Positions 1 to 11,699 of a stretch of 64,000 nucleotides of DNA are shown here, piece by piece. The position numbers were made by a program, and so were the translations under genes. The stretch comes from Mantis religiosa (lineage: Eukaryota; Arthropoda; Insecta; Mantodea; Mantidae), in assembly GCA_030765055.1 (NCBI GenBank), contig CM060947.1, positions 100,132,711 through 100,196,710 on the forward strand, read 5' to 3'. How positions within the stretch are numbered: position 1 is the stretch's first letter; each line of letters opens with the position of its first letter. Under the pieces are notes generated by a model that was not told the DNA's origin, ran no database searches, and saw only the letters and a list, made by a program, of their open reading frames with translations.

Positions 1-31
1 CCAGGGACGGGCCGCGGAAATCCTAAACGCG

Positions 32-493
32 GTGCAGACGACGGCGGCGCCCAAGGACATCTGGGAGGCCCTGGAGAATCGCTTCGGGAACCACCGCTTA
101 GCCGCAGCATACCGCAGCCAGCTAAAGGCAAGGTCGCAGCAGCCGGGGGAGACGCTGCAGGAGTTCGCCATAGCGATCGAGCAGCTGGCTAGCAAGGCCT
201 TGGTTGACCTGCCACTGGAGTTCGTATCCCGGGAAGCCGCCTACAATTTTGTCGACGGGGTACGGGACACGGAGATTCGTCAGCGCCTAATGCTCGGCGA
301 ATATAAAACCATCCACGAGGCGCTGACAGCGGCATTAAGGATGGAGGCGGCCAAGGTAGCATCTATCCCGACGTCGAGAACGAGGAGTGTCCGCTACGCC
401 GGAGACAGAAGACCAGCTGAGGGACGCCGGCCAACACCTAGTGGCGTGTGTTGGGGGTGTGGACAGTTAGTGCAGAGGATCTACTCCCATTAG
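32..493 (+). pseudogene. Gypsy gag capsid region with start of a zinc knuckle
   Basis: The 153-residue reading has a retrotransposon-gag pattern: a W-x-x-L-E-x-R-F segment near residue 10, a Q-L-K-A-R...E-x-L-Q-E-F-A motif near residues 30-47, and a predicted helical tract after it. It ends in C-W-G-C-G-Q, which looks like the first half of a CCHC knuckle that then breaks up. The true start is probably upstream of the window, and the ATG at 32 is only the first available. Gag would form the particle in the cytoplasm. The stop after the half-knuckle shows decay. Confidence 0.7.
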
Positions 494-964
494 TCCTGGA
501 CCCGTAGGACCAAGGACCCGGGCCTCCTTCTACCCGGGAGCATATATACTCCGGGGGTCTTTCCATAGGGCAATACCTGATTTCTTAAAAAGCCCCCCCC
601 CCCGCTTGTACTCAAGACGGGATGGAAGTGGATACGCCACTTACGCGCGCCAACCCCGAAGGGAAGACTACCGAAAACCTCGGTGGGGCCGCCTGGTGAT
701 CTAGCACACCTTCTACTAGCTGAGCAGGCTAGTACCCGGAAACTTTTGGCTTCCCTCAACCCCGTCCGAAGACGTACCCAATCTCCCACGGGTATCGGGA
801 ACACACTGCCCCTCCGAGACCTACCCATCCGAACAACTCCCGAAGGAGGGGCTCGGCTGTTCGGCCCGGAGTTCCTCTAGTAACGTCAGAGGTACCACGA
901 GTGCTAAGGGTCCGCAGCGCCCGCACTTTGGCAGCTGAAGGGGACGGATCCCCTCCCCTACGGG

Positions 965-1651
965 ATGGGGGTGTGGACAGCCCGGACACCTGCGGAGAGA
1001 CTGCCCACACCAGGAAGAGCAGCCGGAAAACGAGTGAGGGCCGTCGTGGAGAGGGGCACGTCGGCGCCATTACCACTATCCCCTCGAGTGACAATCCGCG
1101 CCGTCAGCCGGCGGATGGATGACAACCTCATTGCGGACGGCTGGGTAAGAGGAAAGCCGTGCCGCGTGCTGTTGGACACCGGGGCGGCCGTGACCATCAT
1201 CAGACCTGACGTGGCGAAGGGTTTGCCGACGAGGAAGCCGAGCCGACCATACGAGCTTGTGACAGCATCGGGCGACACCATGCCTGTGGAGAAGGAGGCC
1301 CTACTGGAGCTGAACTTGGGACGGAGTGCCGTGCGTCTGTGGGTGTTCGTCGCGAAGGTGGCTGAGGAGGTGATTCTGGGACTGGATGCCCTCAGGAGCC
1401 ACGAGGCGACGGTCGACGTCGGCAGGAAGGTCCTGAGGCTCAACGGAGAAGAGGTTATACTCCGTCAACTAGAAGACCGCCTTGGAATTGGCAGGGTCGT
1501 CTTGAGCGAAGACGTGGGTGCCCCGAGGAAAGATGTTGGTGGTACACCTGGATCGCCTGGCCCGCTACGAAGGCGCTGTTCGGGACGACCAGCCTTGAGG
1601 AGGGAGCAGTGTCACCCTGGTGGTAGACTCGCGAAGCCGATAAAAAAATGA
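965..1651 (+). pseudogene. Gypsy aspartic protease fused by deletion to the element's 3' end
   Basis: The protease lies between about residue 50 and residue 180. It has the catalytic L-D-T-G-A motif at about 1171-1185, then an I-I-R-P flap-side strand and the I-L-G-L-D-A-L motif near 1375 typical of Ty3/Gypsy proteases. From about residue 190 the reading is out of frame with the known C-terminus: the DNA there is the last ~90 bp of the integrase region. It is therefore a deletion chimera. The protease would mature Gag-Pol in an intact element. Confidence 0.75.
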
Positions 1652-1822
1652 TGGCCGATCGTTACCGGAAATGAGAGACAGTTGAAGGTAGAGTTAGAGA
1701 AAATAAACAGTTTAAGGTTAGCTAGCAAACTGTAATGGTGACGAATGTATTTGCTAGGAAAATAAAGTGTAGTTTTTGTGTTTCGTAACCTCGTTTTATT
1801 ATTTCACGAACCCACAAAGTCA
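1610..1822 (+). repeat. 3' LTR of Gypsy copy A
   Basis: Starts TGTCAC directly after the element's GAGGAGGGAGCAG end and finishes in the ACGAACCCACAAAGTCA block shared with the other LTRs here. It contains AATAAA at about 1760. At 213 bp it is much shorter than the LTRs of copies B-D (about 410-530 bp) and matches them only at the termini. Confidence 0.7.
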
Positions 1823-1825
1823 CAT

Positions 1826-2483
<658 letters not shown>

Positions 2484-2763
2484 ATTTGCATCAATTGTCA
2501 TTGGTGGTAAAGACTGTTCTGTATGAATATTTTAAGTGCTAAATTATTCTGAAGATTTCGAAAAAGAGTAGTTTCTTGTAATGATATGTAGTGCAAATTT
2601 AATTCATAAACTTTCCTCTGCCAATATTTTAAAAATGTTTTATAAGATTTATAATTGATAAGATTGATCTATACGATTGATAAATGGTTATTTTATTTTG
2701 ATGTTTACGTTTTATTTCATTGTGAATGGCAAAGCGAAAGACATACGTCACGTTAACATGAAT
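2484..2763. other. No gene seen
   Basis: AT-rich unique-looking DNA between the microsatellite and the Harbinger-like element. I see no coding pattern, tRNA or repeat structure. Confidence 0.5.
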
Positions 2764-2904
2764 GGGCCGTATTCATAGTCAGACTTGGTCCGGACCTACT
2801 TGCTACTTCCGGTGGACTAACGGTGGGTCATCGATTTTCTTATTCATAAACCAGGATTAGTGATAGTTCGGGGACCAAACACGCTGGTCCGGCTCAAAAT
2901 TCGT

Positions 2905-3205
2905 GAAATAAGACGACGGAGGAAAACTTATCTACCAAAAGTAGAAATTATTGCGAAGTATGATGACCTAAACTTCAAAAGCAAATACAGGTTCAGTAAA
3001 GCGAACGCCGAAAGCTGATAGAAATGATTCATTCTAACCTGTACTTAAGGGACAATAGCCGAGGCCTGAGTATCTCAATTGATACTCAAATCCTAACAGC
3101 ACTTTGGTATTATGTAAGAGGATATCAAGACAACACTGCAAACCTGCAGGATATTAGTCAGGCATCAGTAAGCCGCATTATCAGCAAACTCGTTATAAAT
3201 TTCTC
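2905..3205 (+). pseudogene. Harbinger (HARBI1-like) transposase N-terminal remnant
   Basis: One frame gives K-Y-D-D-L-N-F and Y-R-F-S-K-A (2955-3015), then stops. After a frameshift, 3024 onward gives R-G-L-S-I-S-I-D-T-Q-I-L-T-A-L-W-Y-Y and D-I-S-Q-A-S-V-S-R-I-I. These match the helix-turn-helix region of PIF/Harbinger transposases. The DDE catalytic domain is missing, so it is a truncated pseudogene. Confidence 0.7.
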
Positions 3206-3300
3206 TCATTTGTCATATTTGTATTCGTCGTCACGGATTTATTTTTTATAATCATTATTTTTGGACTAGAGAAAACAAGAACTTCTCTTTCTCTGACCAG

Positions 3301-3329
3301 TTGATGATGATGATGACGATGACGATGAC

Positions 3330-3392
<63 letters not shown>
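3301..3392. repeat. (GAT)n / (GAC)n microsatellite
   Basis: About 90 bp of GAT triplets with a few GAC units, inside the Harbinger-like element. Confidence 0.95.
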
Positions 3393-3394
<2 letters not shown>

Positions 3395-3433
3395 AACTGT
3401 ATTGGAACACCACAGTGAAGTGAAAAATTAATA
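3393..3433 (+). repeat. Left-terminal scrap of PLE family beta
   Basis: GATTTAACTGTATTGGAACA followed by CCACAGTGAAG matches the left end of the large PLE at 22338-22366 almost base for base, then runs into AAT repeats. It includes the ACAGTG subterminal motif. Confidence 0.65.
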
Positions 3434-4100
3434 ATAATAATGATGTTTATTATCTATGAACTTTGTACAGTTTCCAACATTGTCAATGAAGCTAGATTAC
3501 AGTTTCACAAATTTACATCTAAATTATAAAGGAAGCATTAGTATACATATTAGTGAAAGCTAGTTAGTAACAATGTTAAATTAGTAACAAATTTGTATGC
3601 AACATTGTGGCACCTAACCTAATTAATTTAACAGAATACACATGTATCAATTACATAAATTCCCATCATCCTGTGACATAATACTAGCAATTTAGGCTAC
3701 ACATTTACCTTTCCTCAATTCTTTCTTGACTAAATAGTGTCTTAATAATTTGGGAAAGGCTCGATTATTAGGAAATTTTATATATTTGGCAATTTATTAT
3801 AAAATACTCTTCTACGGTTATATGGGTCTTTGGCTGTCATTGATTTATTGACAGAGTACCTAAAATAGTTATTTGCCCCCACCCCTAGTCTCGTAAATGC
3901 ACCTATTCTTGTTTAATGATATTAATGAGTTTTTTCTTCAGTGAATAGAATTGCGTTATACATATATAAAGAGTAAATGATAAGGATTTGCTGTCTAATA
4001 AAAGTTTCTTTACAGGGTTGTATCTTGTCCAAGTGATATATGAATCTTAAACCACTTTTTGCAAAATAAATATCCTATTCATGTTTTTGAAACTAGTATC
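3434..4100 (-). pseudogene. 3' part of a non-LTR retrotransposon (LINE), degenerate
   Basis: The reverse strand around 3700-3800 reads R-A-F-P-K-L-L-R-H-Y-L-V-K-K-E-L-R-K, like the C-terminal tail after the RT domain of Jockey/CR1-type LINEs. The low-complexity AAT run at 3430 would be its 3' tail. Stops are frequent. Assigned by pattern only. Confidence 0.4.
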
Positions 4101-4535
4101 CCCTATACTGGTCACCAAACTAGAATGTGATTGACAGTAACCACATGGAATAACGATTCAAATAAATGGCAGGGGATGAGTATGTCATAACGGTTGTCAT
4201 AGTAACGATTAAAATGACCAATTAGAGTCGAGACGTTTCCATGACGTTAGACGCTAAACCTTGGTTGCCGATATTCTAACACGTGCTTAGCATGAACTGC
4301 GGACAAGCGAGTTATGCAAACGCTGCAGTAATCATAATAGCTTGGTGTTTGTTTCTCTTGCTGATAACGCTGCATAAACAGAATGCGCTCACATATGCTA
4401 CAGTTAGAGATCCTGTACTGGCAAGTTACTTTGCATTTTATTTGTGGCAATTTGCCTTGGTTTACGTGTGTGTGAGTTCGTGTATCTGTGCGTGTGTTGT
4501 GGTCATTTGCAATTGTGTTTAATGAATGTTTAATT

Positions 4536-4859
4536 ATGTCAAAATATAGTGACAAGCGAAAACCTGAACGTGCTCGGGAACCAAATAAAACTGTATTTGG
4601 TAAAGGTATTCCAATTAAAGGACATACACGGGAAATAATATGCTCTTTGAGAGAATACTTCGATGAGGAGAAATTGAAAGGGGAGTCTAGTATGCCATTC
4701 TCTAAGGTGCTTGATAGGACTTCACGTGCGTACGTATCAGTAAGGGCATTAAGGTTAAGATTGGGAAAGAAAAGTATTTTAAAGAAGAAAGTTACATTGG
4801 GGTATAAGTTAGAAACTCTCGGGAAACATTATGTAAATGGCATTTTCCCACTTCAATAA
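4536..4859 (+). CDS. Short ORF with possible helix-turn-helix domain, function unknown
   Basis: About 107 residues from the internal ATG at 4536 (start M-S-K-Y-S-D-K-R). A basic N-terminus is followed by G-H-T-R-E-I-I-C-S-L-R-E-Y-F, then S-K-V-L-D-R-T-S-R-A-Y-V-S-V-R-A-L-R. This resembles the N-terminal DNA-binding region of the IS630-like transposase at 54794-55069 (same spacing of a G-x-x-R-x-I helix and a T-x-x-x-V-x-x-V-R segment). It lies inside the Harbinger-like element. It may be a captured transposase N-terminus or a second Harbinger protein; it shows no obvious Myb/SANT tryptophan pattern. Confidence 0.35.
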   Translation: MSKYSDKRKPERAREPNKTVFGKGIPIKGHTREIICSLREYFDEEKLKGESSMPFSKVLDRTSRAYVSVRALRLRLGKKSILKKKVTLGYKLETLGKHYVNGIFPLQ

Positions 4860-5610
4860 GCATCAAGATGTCACAGATATGCCTCTTTTGTTATGATGAT
4901 CTTGATATTGATATGTTCTTGCATGTTCTAGCTTTTGCATGTAGATCCATGACTGTACTATTGTCTTTGTGTGTAGTATTATAAATAATAATAATAATTA
5001 ATAATAATAACAATAACAATAATAAAATACCTATTGCAGTCGCAACTGAATCAACTTTGCACGCGTAATTTTATCGCACTCTCCACGTGGCAGCAATAAG
5101 CGGCAACGTCGCCTCTCTCTCTGTACGAAATGTCAATCACGTTCTATATTGGCGAACAGTATAATTTCCTATACCGTATTCAAGATGAGCATTAATGAGT
5201 CCATAATAAGCGAGTTTCAGAACATCCTTATGTAGATAATTCGCCAACTGCCGTAGCAGTATACTCGAACTCAGTAACACGCTTCTTCGTATTATCCATA
5301 TTCACAGCGCACCCAGCACACAAGCTTTGTTACCTAACCTCAAACAGCAGCAGCGACCGTAAGAATGATTAAGAAACAACTGTGAAACTACCACAGAGAT
5401 ATATAAACTTGTAGATACATTGTGGTTTGTTTAGCGCTCTATGGGACTCGCACATGCGCAGAACCTTTCTACGTCGTGTAACATTTGCTCCGTACTGGTC
5501 CGAGGCTTTTTATCGTCTATGAATACCAAAAAGTTAGACAGCCTTTGGTCCGGACCAAGTTAGTCGGAAGATAGTCTAGACCAAAGTGATAACTATGAAT
5601 ACGGCCCAAT

Positions 5611-7470
5611 GTTTCTATGTGAATGGGGCTTATTATATAGGCTTTCGGAGAATTTGTTTAGATGAAAGCAGAGTTTCAAAGCCGCATTGTTCGCCCGCTT
5701 TTCACAACCGGGAACCAGGAGCACTAACAATGAAATACTAAGGTGTATTTGTTACAAATTAAATTAACAGTATATCAGGAAGATTAAATTGTAGTGCGAG
5801 AAACTTTAACTGTAAAAAACACTGTGCTCATTTTATTGAACAGCCCTCATATTGCTGTAAAATTGGTATTTTCGAGAGGCCTGTACTTCCGATTTCAGCA
5901 GATTTTACGCCTTGATTTCACTGTCCTGTTGTATCATATCGATTTTATTGGTGTTTCATCCATATTTCCAACATGAAATAGTGAAAAGGTGTAATTTTGT
6001 CTCATACGGATAACAAACTTGTAAAAATTTGTCATTTTGTGGTCATAAACTTTTGGTAATTTATGTGCGCGAAATTTTTGTTTTCTGCCATATTACCAGA
6101 TTTGTTCTGTTAGTGAAACGATTGGACCAACCTAGTGTTGCTTTAATTTTCCGTGTTCTGGAATGGCTTGTGCCCACTTCAATGCATAACCCGTTAATAT
6201 CTTGTAGCAACACTACAATTCTGCCTCTGTTCTTGTACCTATTGTGCAACGCTAAAATCGGGCTAGTAAGCTATTCCTCTTCTCATTGGAGAACTTTTTC
6301 ATTGGCATTTTTAAGAGCCTTCTTTTGCCGTTTGCTTAACATTGTGGCAGCACGTGAGATATACTTGACTTGCATAAACACTCTTTCCCAGTGCTGTAAT
6401 AGACGTTTTTAGTGTTTCTTTTGTCTAGGGAGTTTGTTGCAGCATAAGCCATATACTTTGACTTGCATAAACACTTTCCCAATGCTCTAATAGACGCTTA
6501 TTTAATGTTGTCTTTTGCATTTTGTTAGTTCAGTTGCGAACACTTTTTTTTATTATTTAGATTCAACTTGCTTGTGATTTAATTTCGTATGAATAAAATA
6601 CAAGTAAATTCTCAAACAAATCTATACCATCTTTGTCATATCTTAAGTGTTTGAACACACGATGGAATACGATACATGTTAGTGGTACATGAGTTCCTTA
6701 TTCGACACGTGCTTCTACAGGCATAACCGTAACAATGCTGAAGGGGCTTTTGCTTTATGACGTGTGCAGCTGTACCAATTGTTTAATAGCGGGTATGTCC
6801 ACAAAATTGAATAGCCAATGCGACCCTTTTGTAAAGATCGTTAACCGAATCAGTGCGCGTAATTTATCCATATGACCATTGTTTTAAAACTGATAGTTTG
6901 GGGGCTCGTCTTGTTTGACGGACTTCCGGCAAAACTATGTATCTTTGACGAAAGTAGGTATTTTCACCATCTAATCTGCGGCCTCGGGGAATATGATCTC
7001 GACCACGGAGAAACGTATAAAAGACCCAGACTTGTGCTAGGACCGCCATAACCACGAAATTAACCATACCAAAACACAAAGAACACGTTCACCGAACTAC
7101 ACAAACATTCCCAAACAACTACACCACCATCCGACCACCATCCATTAATTGAAACCCCATCTCTATGCCAGTAAGGGATCCAATCCCGGAATGGCAATAG
7201 TCGAAGGATCCTCCTTCGCGAAGGAGGACCCCCTTCAACGTCCTCTGTGCTGTGTAGGTATTCTCTGAAGGTCGTCATATCTGCCGAAATGTACGGTATT
7301 TACATATTTCAGTGGGGGATTTTACTAATAAACTTCGTCGCATCTTTGCATACTGAACCTAAGTACAACCTTGCTATTTATGCAACTTCGCAGTTTTGAG
7401 TTATGGTGTTTTCTCTCGCTCTCTCTCACTTTCTCTCTCAAACACACACTCTCTCTCACATACACAGGCC
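5611..7470. other. No gene recognised; GC-richer block at about 6860-7320
   Basis: I see no conserved protein or repeat in 5611-6860. From about 6860 to 7320 composition shifts to GC-rich, with a TATAAAAG at about 7015 and a 20-bp palindrome. Reverse-strand open frames here are short and match nothing I know. It could be the 5' part of an unidentified retroelement. Confidence 0.4.
7209..7228. repeat. Perfect 20-bp palindrome
   Basis: TCCTCCTTCGCGAAGGAGGA is its own reverse complement. The flanks extend pairing imperfectly (GAAGG on the left, CCTTC on the right), so RNA from here would form a strong hairpin. Confidence 0.9.
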
Positions 7471-7623
7471 GCGCCATGCCCGAGCGGTTAGACCGGTTGG
7501 CTCTCACCAAGGCGACCCGGGTTCGATCCCAGACTGCAAAGTGAGATTTGTGATGTACAACACAGCGCTGGAACAGGTTTTCTCCGGGATCTCCAGTTTG
7601 CCCAGCCATTTCATTCCACCGGT

Positions 7624-7707
<84 letters not shown>
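7471..7707 (+). repeat. tRNA-derived SINE with (CT)n and (CA)n tail
   Basis: The head has an A-box-like TGCCCGAGCGGTTAGAC and a strong B box GGGTTCGATCC (about 7520-7530), so it looks tRNA-derived. No matching acceptor stem closes it, so it is not a tRNA gene. A SINE body follows (to about 7625), then (CT)n at 7625-7670 and (CA)n to 7707. Confidence 0.65.
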
Positions 7708-7709
<2 letters not shown>

Positions 7710-7739
7710 TTTCAGTCACTGTCACAGACCCTTTTTGAA

Positions 7740-8956
7740 ACAGTTTTTTTTATTTATTTTCTCTAATGTAGATGAAATATTGCTTTCTACCCAAAACTTT
7801 TATATAAAGATTTCACTGGAAATACCTGCCTCTGGACCACCTATATCTAAACAAAATTGTTTTTTTTATTTATTATTATTATTATTTTTTTTTATAAAAA
7901 AGTGCCCATTTGCAAAGCAAAAGTGTTGGCTATCAAACTTGATATTTAAGTTCAGCATTTACCAAAGATGCAACACAAAAGTTTTTCAAGAAAATCTCCC
8001 CACTGCCGACTCCTCTTTACACAGAACATTTTTTAAGAATATTGATTTTCTCAAAAATTTATCTTAATGATTTTGTCTAAAGTACCATATATTTTAGATG
8101 CTATTATAACAAATGAAATGCATATCTTACATTTTCTGCCAGTTGTTTCTAAGTCCTCTTTATGGTGGATGACTTTTACATAATTTTGGAGAGATTCCTT
8201 GTTATTGGTCTAAATTTTCCAATATATTTTCCTCAAATGGGAAGTCATTCATTATTTTTATCTCTTGGCCCTGTAAAGAGAACAAAATTTCAAAACTATC
8301 ACATTTTAAAGCTCTTAAACAGTTTGAGGATCACTTAAAGCTTATTGTATTCCCACAATCCCCTTGCATCTCAAGAAAATTAGCAGTAAGATAATTTCTG
8401 CAGGTGTAAAATTTTAATAAAATAAAGTAGAGGAATAAGTGAGTAAAATTAAAAAAACTAAAGCTCATGTAATTGACAGAGAAGCAAATATAATTAACAA
8501 TTTGAATAAATTTCAAACTTTATTTATCTTTGATATTTGTGAGAGGAATAAGCTTTTATAAGAGCATTTTGAACAAGAGCAGAGGAAGTCATGTGACTGT
8601 AATTTGTTAGATTTTGTTATATATTAAAACATTTTTAATTTAAATGATAGTTTGAGGAGGGAAGATTCCCTTTAAAGTTGTAATGACATCCTTACAAGAT
8701 GTTGAATGTTAATATGGTATTTATAAGTAATTTTTGAGCTTAGTGTACTGTATTAAGCCAACCATACCTAGTTTCTGTTCAGAATGATTAATTACTTGAA
8801 TTTTTTTTAGATGTCACGTATTTTAAATTTAAGCATCTTTGATATGTATGAGTGTGTACTGCTATAGAACACAACTGTGCTTAAATAATGGTTTGGAAGT
8901 ATTAGAACAATCAGTTATTATTATAAATGGAAATTTTGCACCATGTTTATTTTCAG
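7740..8956. other. No gene seen; probably intron ending at an acceptor
   Basis: AT-rich with T-runs. The only supported signal is the TTTATTTTCAG acceptor ending at 8956. Confidence 0.5.
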
Positions 8957-9423
8957 GGGAGTGTATGTTCTAGAAACAGTAGAGCAGAATACTGCTCAAG
9001 CGGCTGTAGTGACTGCGGAAGCATTGCAGCAGCAGCAACAATTACAGAGAGTGCAGCATGTTCAGCAAAGGGTACAGCAAATCCAGCAGGTTGAATCGGT
9101 GGCACAAGTTCAACAAATTACACAGGTTCAGCAGCTGACTCAGCATCAGCAGGTACAGCACGTTCGTACACATTTCCAAATTCAACAACAGCAAACCCCA
9201 CAACAGCAACCACAGCAGAGGAGAATTCAGCCACAAGCTCATCTACAGCAAAGGCAACAACAGCAACAGCAACAGCAACAACAGTCATCACAACAGTCAC
9301 AGCAGCAGCCTCAGACTTATTACAATAACGTATCTCTACAGCATTCCCAGTCATCACAAGAAAATAACTTGACAGTATTGGATTCTGGACAGTTAACTGC
9401 AAGACAAAGTATGCAGGTCTCAG
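8957..9423 (+). CDS. Host gene exon a: Gln-rich low-complexity protein
   Basis: Begins after TTTATTTTCAG; its first base completes a split codon and the reading continues V-Y-V-L-E-T-V-E-Q. About 155 residues, dominated by glutamine (a pure run of ten Q near 9257-9288, many V-Q-Q and Q-Q-V-Q repeats) with some H, S and T. It ends at CAG|GTGTGT leaving one base of a codon, which exon b completes (TG) as valine. It resembles prion-like, Q-rich transcriptional co-regulators of insects, but I cannot name the family. The donor GT at 9417 was less attractive because GTCTCA is a poor site. Confidence 0.8.
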
Positions 9424-9979
9424 GTGTGTGCCAAACCTCTTGTATGTTTGCTTTATTTTATATGGTATCTTGTCAGATAAATGTAGTGGTTCATGTTACA
9501 AGGCATATTCCAAAACTAAGGTCCGGTGAACAATATGTCACAATTGATAGGCTTGAATGATGTTTCATGCCTGCAGTGCTGTCTACCATCTCATGGGGAA
9601 CATGCAATAATGTTATTGTGCTGCAGTAGCTGCTTGCCTGTCGAGAGCAGATCAAAATGACCACGACAATCTTAGCTTCTGCCAGTTGTAAAGTATGCAC
9701 TATGATTAAATTTTTAGCTGACAAAAGGATTGTCAGCTGCGCCCATCCATTGAGAGTTTTGCCTAGTGTATGGACTGAACATAAAGAATGACAAACAGCT
9801 TCAGCACTGATGTAGAGAATTTTGAAATGGCCGCACAAATGTGCACGATGAACAGCTGAGTGGTAGGCCCAGTATTCAGACCAACGAAATATTGATCAAG
9901 TGAACCAAAAACTTAAAAGTGATGGCATTTGACGATGAATGGTCTGGCTATGGAATTCTCAAATGTTGCTTGAACTTTA

Positions 9980-10030
9980 CTTTAATAAATACGACTCATC
10001 TATAATTTAATTTAATAATTTACTTTACAG
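9980..10030 (+). repeat. Scrap of PLE family beta right end
   Basis: TAATAAATACGACTCATCTA matches the terminal segment of the PLE at 27534-27553. It lies inside the mariner remnant. Confidence 0.5.
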
Positions 10031-10279
10031 CATTGTCACTGAATACCTTGGATATTGGAACCTTTGTGTGAACTGGGTGCCAAAACAGCTTTTCAGTCAG
10101 CACAAAAAGCAATAAATGCATAGCGCATGACAAATTTTGAAGCACTATAGACAAGATGGAGATGGGTTGTTTTCTGACATTGTTACAGGAGGTGATACTT
10201 GGAAGGCGTACACCAATGCAGAATCAAAACAACAGTCAATTCAGTAGTGCCATTCTGGTTCACCCAAACCAAAAATGTG

Positions 10280-10660
10280 TAAGCAGTCGCCGTACACAAA
10301 TTGCAATATGATAGCTACAGTGTTTTGGGACAAAGGAGCGTCCTTTTGATCAGTTTCATTAATCATGGTGCAATCATTACAGCTAATGTGTACTGTGCAA
10401 CGCTCACCAAAGTGGGATGTGCGATTCAAAGTCAATGCCGCAGGAAATTATCATCTGGTGTCATCCTCCGTCACAACAGTACCTGCCCACATACCGCTGC
10501 GAAAACCAAAGAGAAGATTCAAGAGTTTCATTGGGAACTTCTTGATCACCCTCTGTACAATCCTGATCTTGCACCAAGCAGCTATTTCCTCTCTCTGCAT
10601 TTGAAATGATGGCTTGGTGGACAACGATTTCAAACTGACAAGAAACTCAAAATGAGCTTG
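10280..10660 (+). pseudogene. mariner transposase, C-terminal catalytic half
   Basis: The reading S-V-L-G-Q-R-S-V-L-L-I-S-F (10322 on) aligns with the F-W-D-x-K-G-V-L-L-V-D-F block, and P-H-T-A-A with the x-D-N-A-R-P-H-T-A block. L-L-D-H-P-L-Y-N-P-D-L-A-P-S-S-Y-F precedes the third acidic position of the mariner DD34D triad. The central D-N is replaced by H-N-S and the last aspartate by serine, so catalysis is lost. The upstream half (9540-10280) is too decayed to read. Confidence 0.7.
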
Positions 10661-10876
10661 GCAACTTGTTCAGGTCCCAGGTGGCAGACTTCTATGCCGA
10701 GGGGATAAAGAAACTGGTACAGCATTACGGAAAAAGTATTATGTGGATGGCGATTGTGTGGAAAAGTGAATCATATGTAGTTACATATTACTGTCAATAA
10801 AATCCTTGTCAGTGAGCAATGTTTTTATTAGATCAAACGGTCCTTAGTTTTGGAATTTACCTCTTACACTAAGAAG

Positions 10877-10890
10877 GTCTGTTTCAAAGT
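10877..10890. repeat. Target-site duplication (left) of PLE delta
   Basis: GTCTGTTTCAAAGT, repeated exactly at 12003-12016. Confidence 0.85.
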
Positions 10891-10988
10891 ATAAACTTGA
10901 AAGAAGCGTAGGGACAGTGAAGCACAAATTAGTACAATATTGAATCGAGAAGATATTGACACATTGCTTCACTCACACTGTTTATTCA

Positions 10989-11028
10989 CAGGACATGTTT
11001 CAAGAGCTCTTGCTCCTATCCTCAGCTG
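10989..11028 (-). ncRNA. Hammerhead ribozyme, PLE delta, core intact
   Basis: On the reverse strand: helix I CAG pairs with CTG; core CTGAGGA; one unpaired T; helix II AGGAGC with GCTCTT around AAGA; then GAAAC; a two-pair helix III (AC with GT, loop AT); cleavage site GTC. All conserved core bases are present, making this the best candidate in the window for activity. Confidence 0.75.
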
Positions 11029-11693
11029 ATACTCGATTAGTATAAGTTGTAGTGGTTTCTTCTTTCTCCGTATTGTCAATAGATGGTGTGATGTACTTGT
11101 CAAAGATGTCCGGTGGTGGAGTTTCAAAATTCATGACTCTATGACGATTTTTGTTAATGAAGATTTTTTCCCATACGGAAAGGTCTATGGGGTGATTAAC
11201 GTATTTTATTAGAGATGTTTCCAAGTTGATGTCATGTCTAGTATTCAAAAAATGAAAAGCCACTGCTGATTTTTCTGTTTCACCATTTTTAATGTTTCTT
11301 ATATGTTCTTTAGTTCTGATGTTAATATTTCTTTTTGTTTTTCCTATATAAATTTTAGGGCAAGTTTCACATTTGATCTCATAGATTCCTGGTTTTTCTT
11401 TGATAGTGATTGAATTTTTGGGAGGGCCTTTTAACAAATTTCTGATATTAAACCTATTTTGAGGTGCAAGAGTTATGCTGTGTTTTGAGAAGATTTTTTG
11501 GAATTTGTTATAGGCTGATGGGTGGAAGGTGAATTTTTTAAAAAGTTTTTTCTCTTTTTCTCCTGTAGGTTCTAGGGAGGTGGTTTCTTTTATTTTCTTA
11601 GCTTTGTTGAGTCTGTTAACTCTTTTGTCTACTAAATTTGGGCTGAAACCGTTGGATATAGCTACTTTTTTTATGTGTAGGTATTCTTCTTGA
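11000..11693 (-). pseudogene. PLE delta GIY-YIG endonuclease region
   Basis: The open part (145 residues, 11000-11437) has K-P-G-I-Y-E-I-K-C then K-I-Y-I-G-K-T-K-R-N-I-N-I-R-T-K-E-H, the GIY...YIG core with its arginine and downstream E-H. It continues with A-V-A-F-H-F-L-N-T-R-H-D-I and the W-E-K-I-F-I-N-K-N-R-H-R-V-M-N-F-E C-terminal signature. Upstream (11440-11690) the R-x-x-F-x-x-H-P-S-A-Y region linking RT to endonuclease is readable but broken. The enzyme would nick target DNA and prime reverse transcription in the nucleus. Confidence 0.8.
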
Positions 11694-11699
11694 TAATCT

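Larger units (their letters stand above)
1..1822 (+). mobile_element. Ty3/Gypsy LTR retrotransposon copy A, internally deleted, 5' end outside window
   Basis: Seen: gag-like coding at 32-493, an aspartic-protease region to about 1510, then an abrupt jump to the element's extreme 3' end (about 1530-1609) and a 3' LTR at 1610-1822. RT, RNase H and nearly all of integrase are missing. The 3' end before the LTR closely matches the same part of copies B (17340), C (45990) and D (62390). The region is GC-rich, unlike its AT-rich surroundings. This is a dead copy; the 5' LTR lies left of the window. Confidence 0.85.
2764..5607 (+). mobile_element. PIF/Harbinger-like DNA transposon, defective
   Basis: Terminal inverted repeats GGGCCGTATTCATAGT (2764-2779) and ACTATGAATACGGCCC (5592-5607) are flanked on both sides by AAT, a 3-bp duplication as expected for this superfamily. 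A TTGGTCCGGACC-type motif recurs just inside each end. Inside are a transposase N-terminal remnant (about 2905-3205), a GAT microsatellite, a LINE fragment and a short HTH-type ORF (4536-4859). The catalytic part of the transposase is absent. Confidence 0.75.
9508..10856 (+). mobile_element. mariner-type DNA transposon, degenerate
   Basis: Inverted ends: TTCCAAAACTAAGGTCCG at the left (about 9508) and its reverse complement, CGGTCCTTAGTTTTGGAA, at the right (to about 10855). TA is next to each end. The body encodes a decayed mariner transposase. It sits directly downstream of exon a, in the intron. Confidence 0.7.

Noticed and set aside
965..1443. Reverse-strand frame of 161 residues opposite the protease
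   Set aside because: Antisense of GC-rich Gypsy coding; no motif, and the forward frame has the D-T-G-A protease signature.
7325..7738. Overlapping open frames on both strands with S-L and E-R or T-H runs
   Set aside because: Produced by (CT)n and (CA)n repeats at the tail of a SINE.
9491..9838. 115-residue reverse frame after exon a
   Set aside because: Lies across the mariner end and exon tail; no conserved motif.
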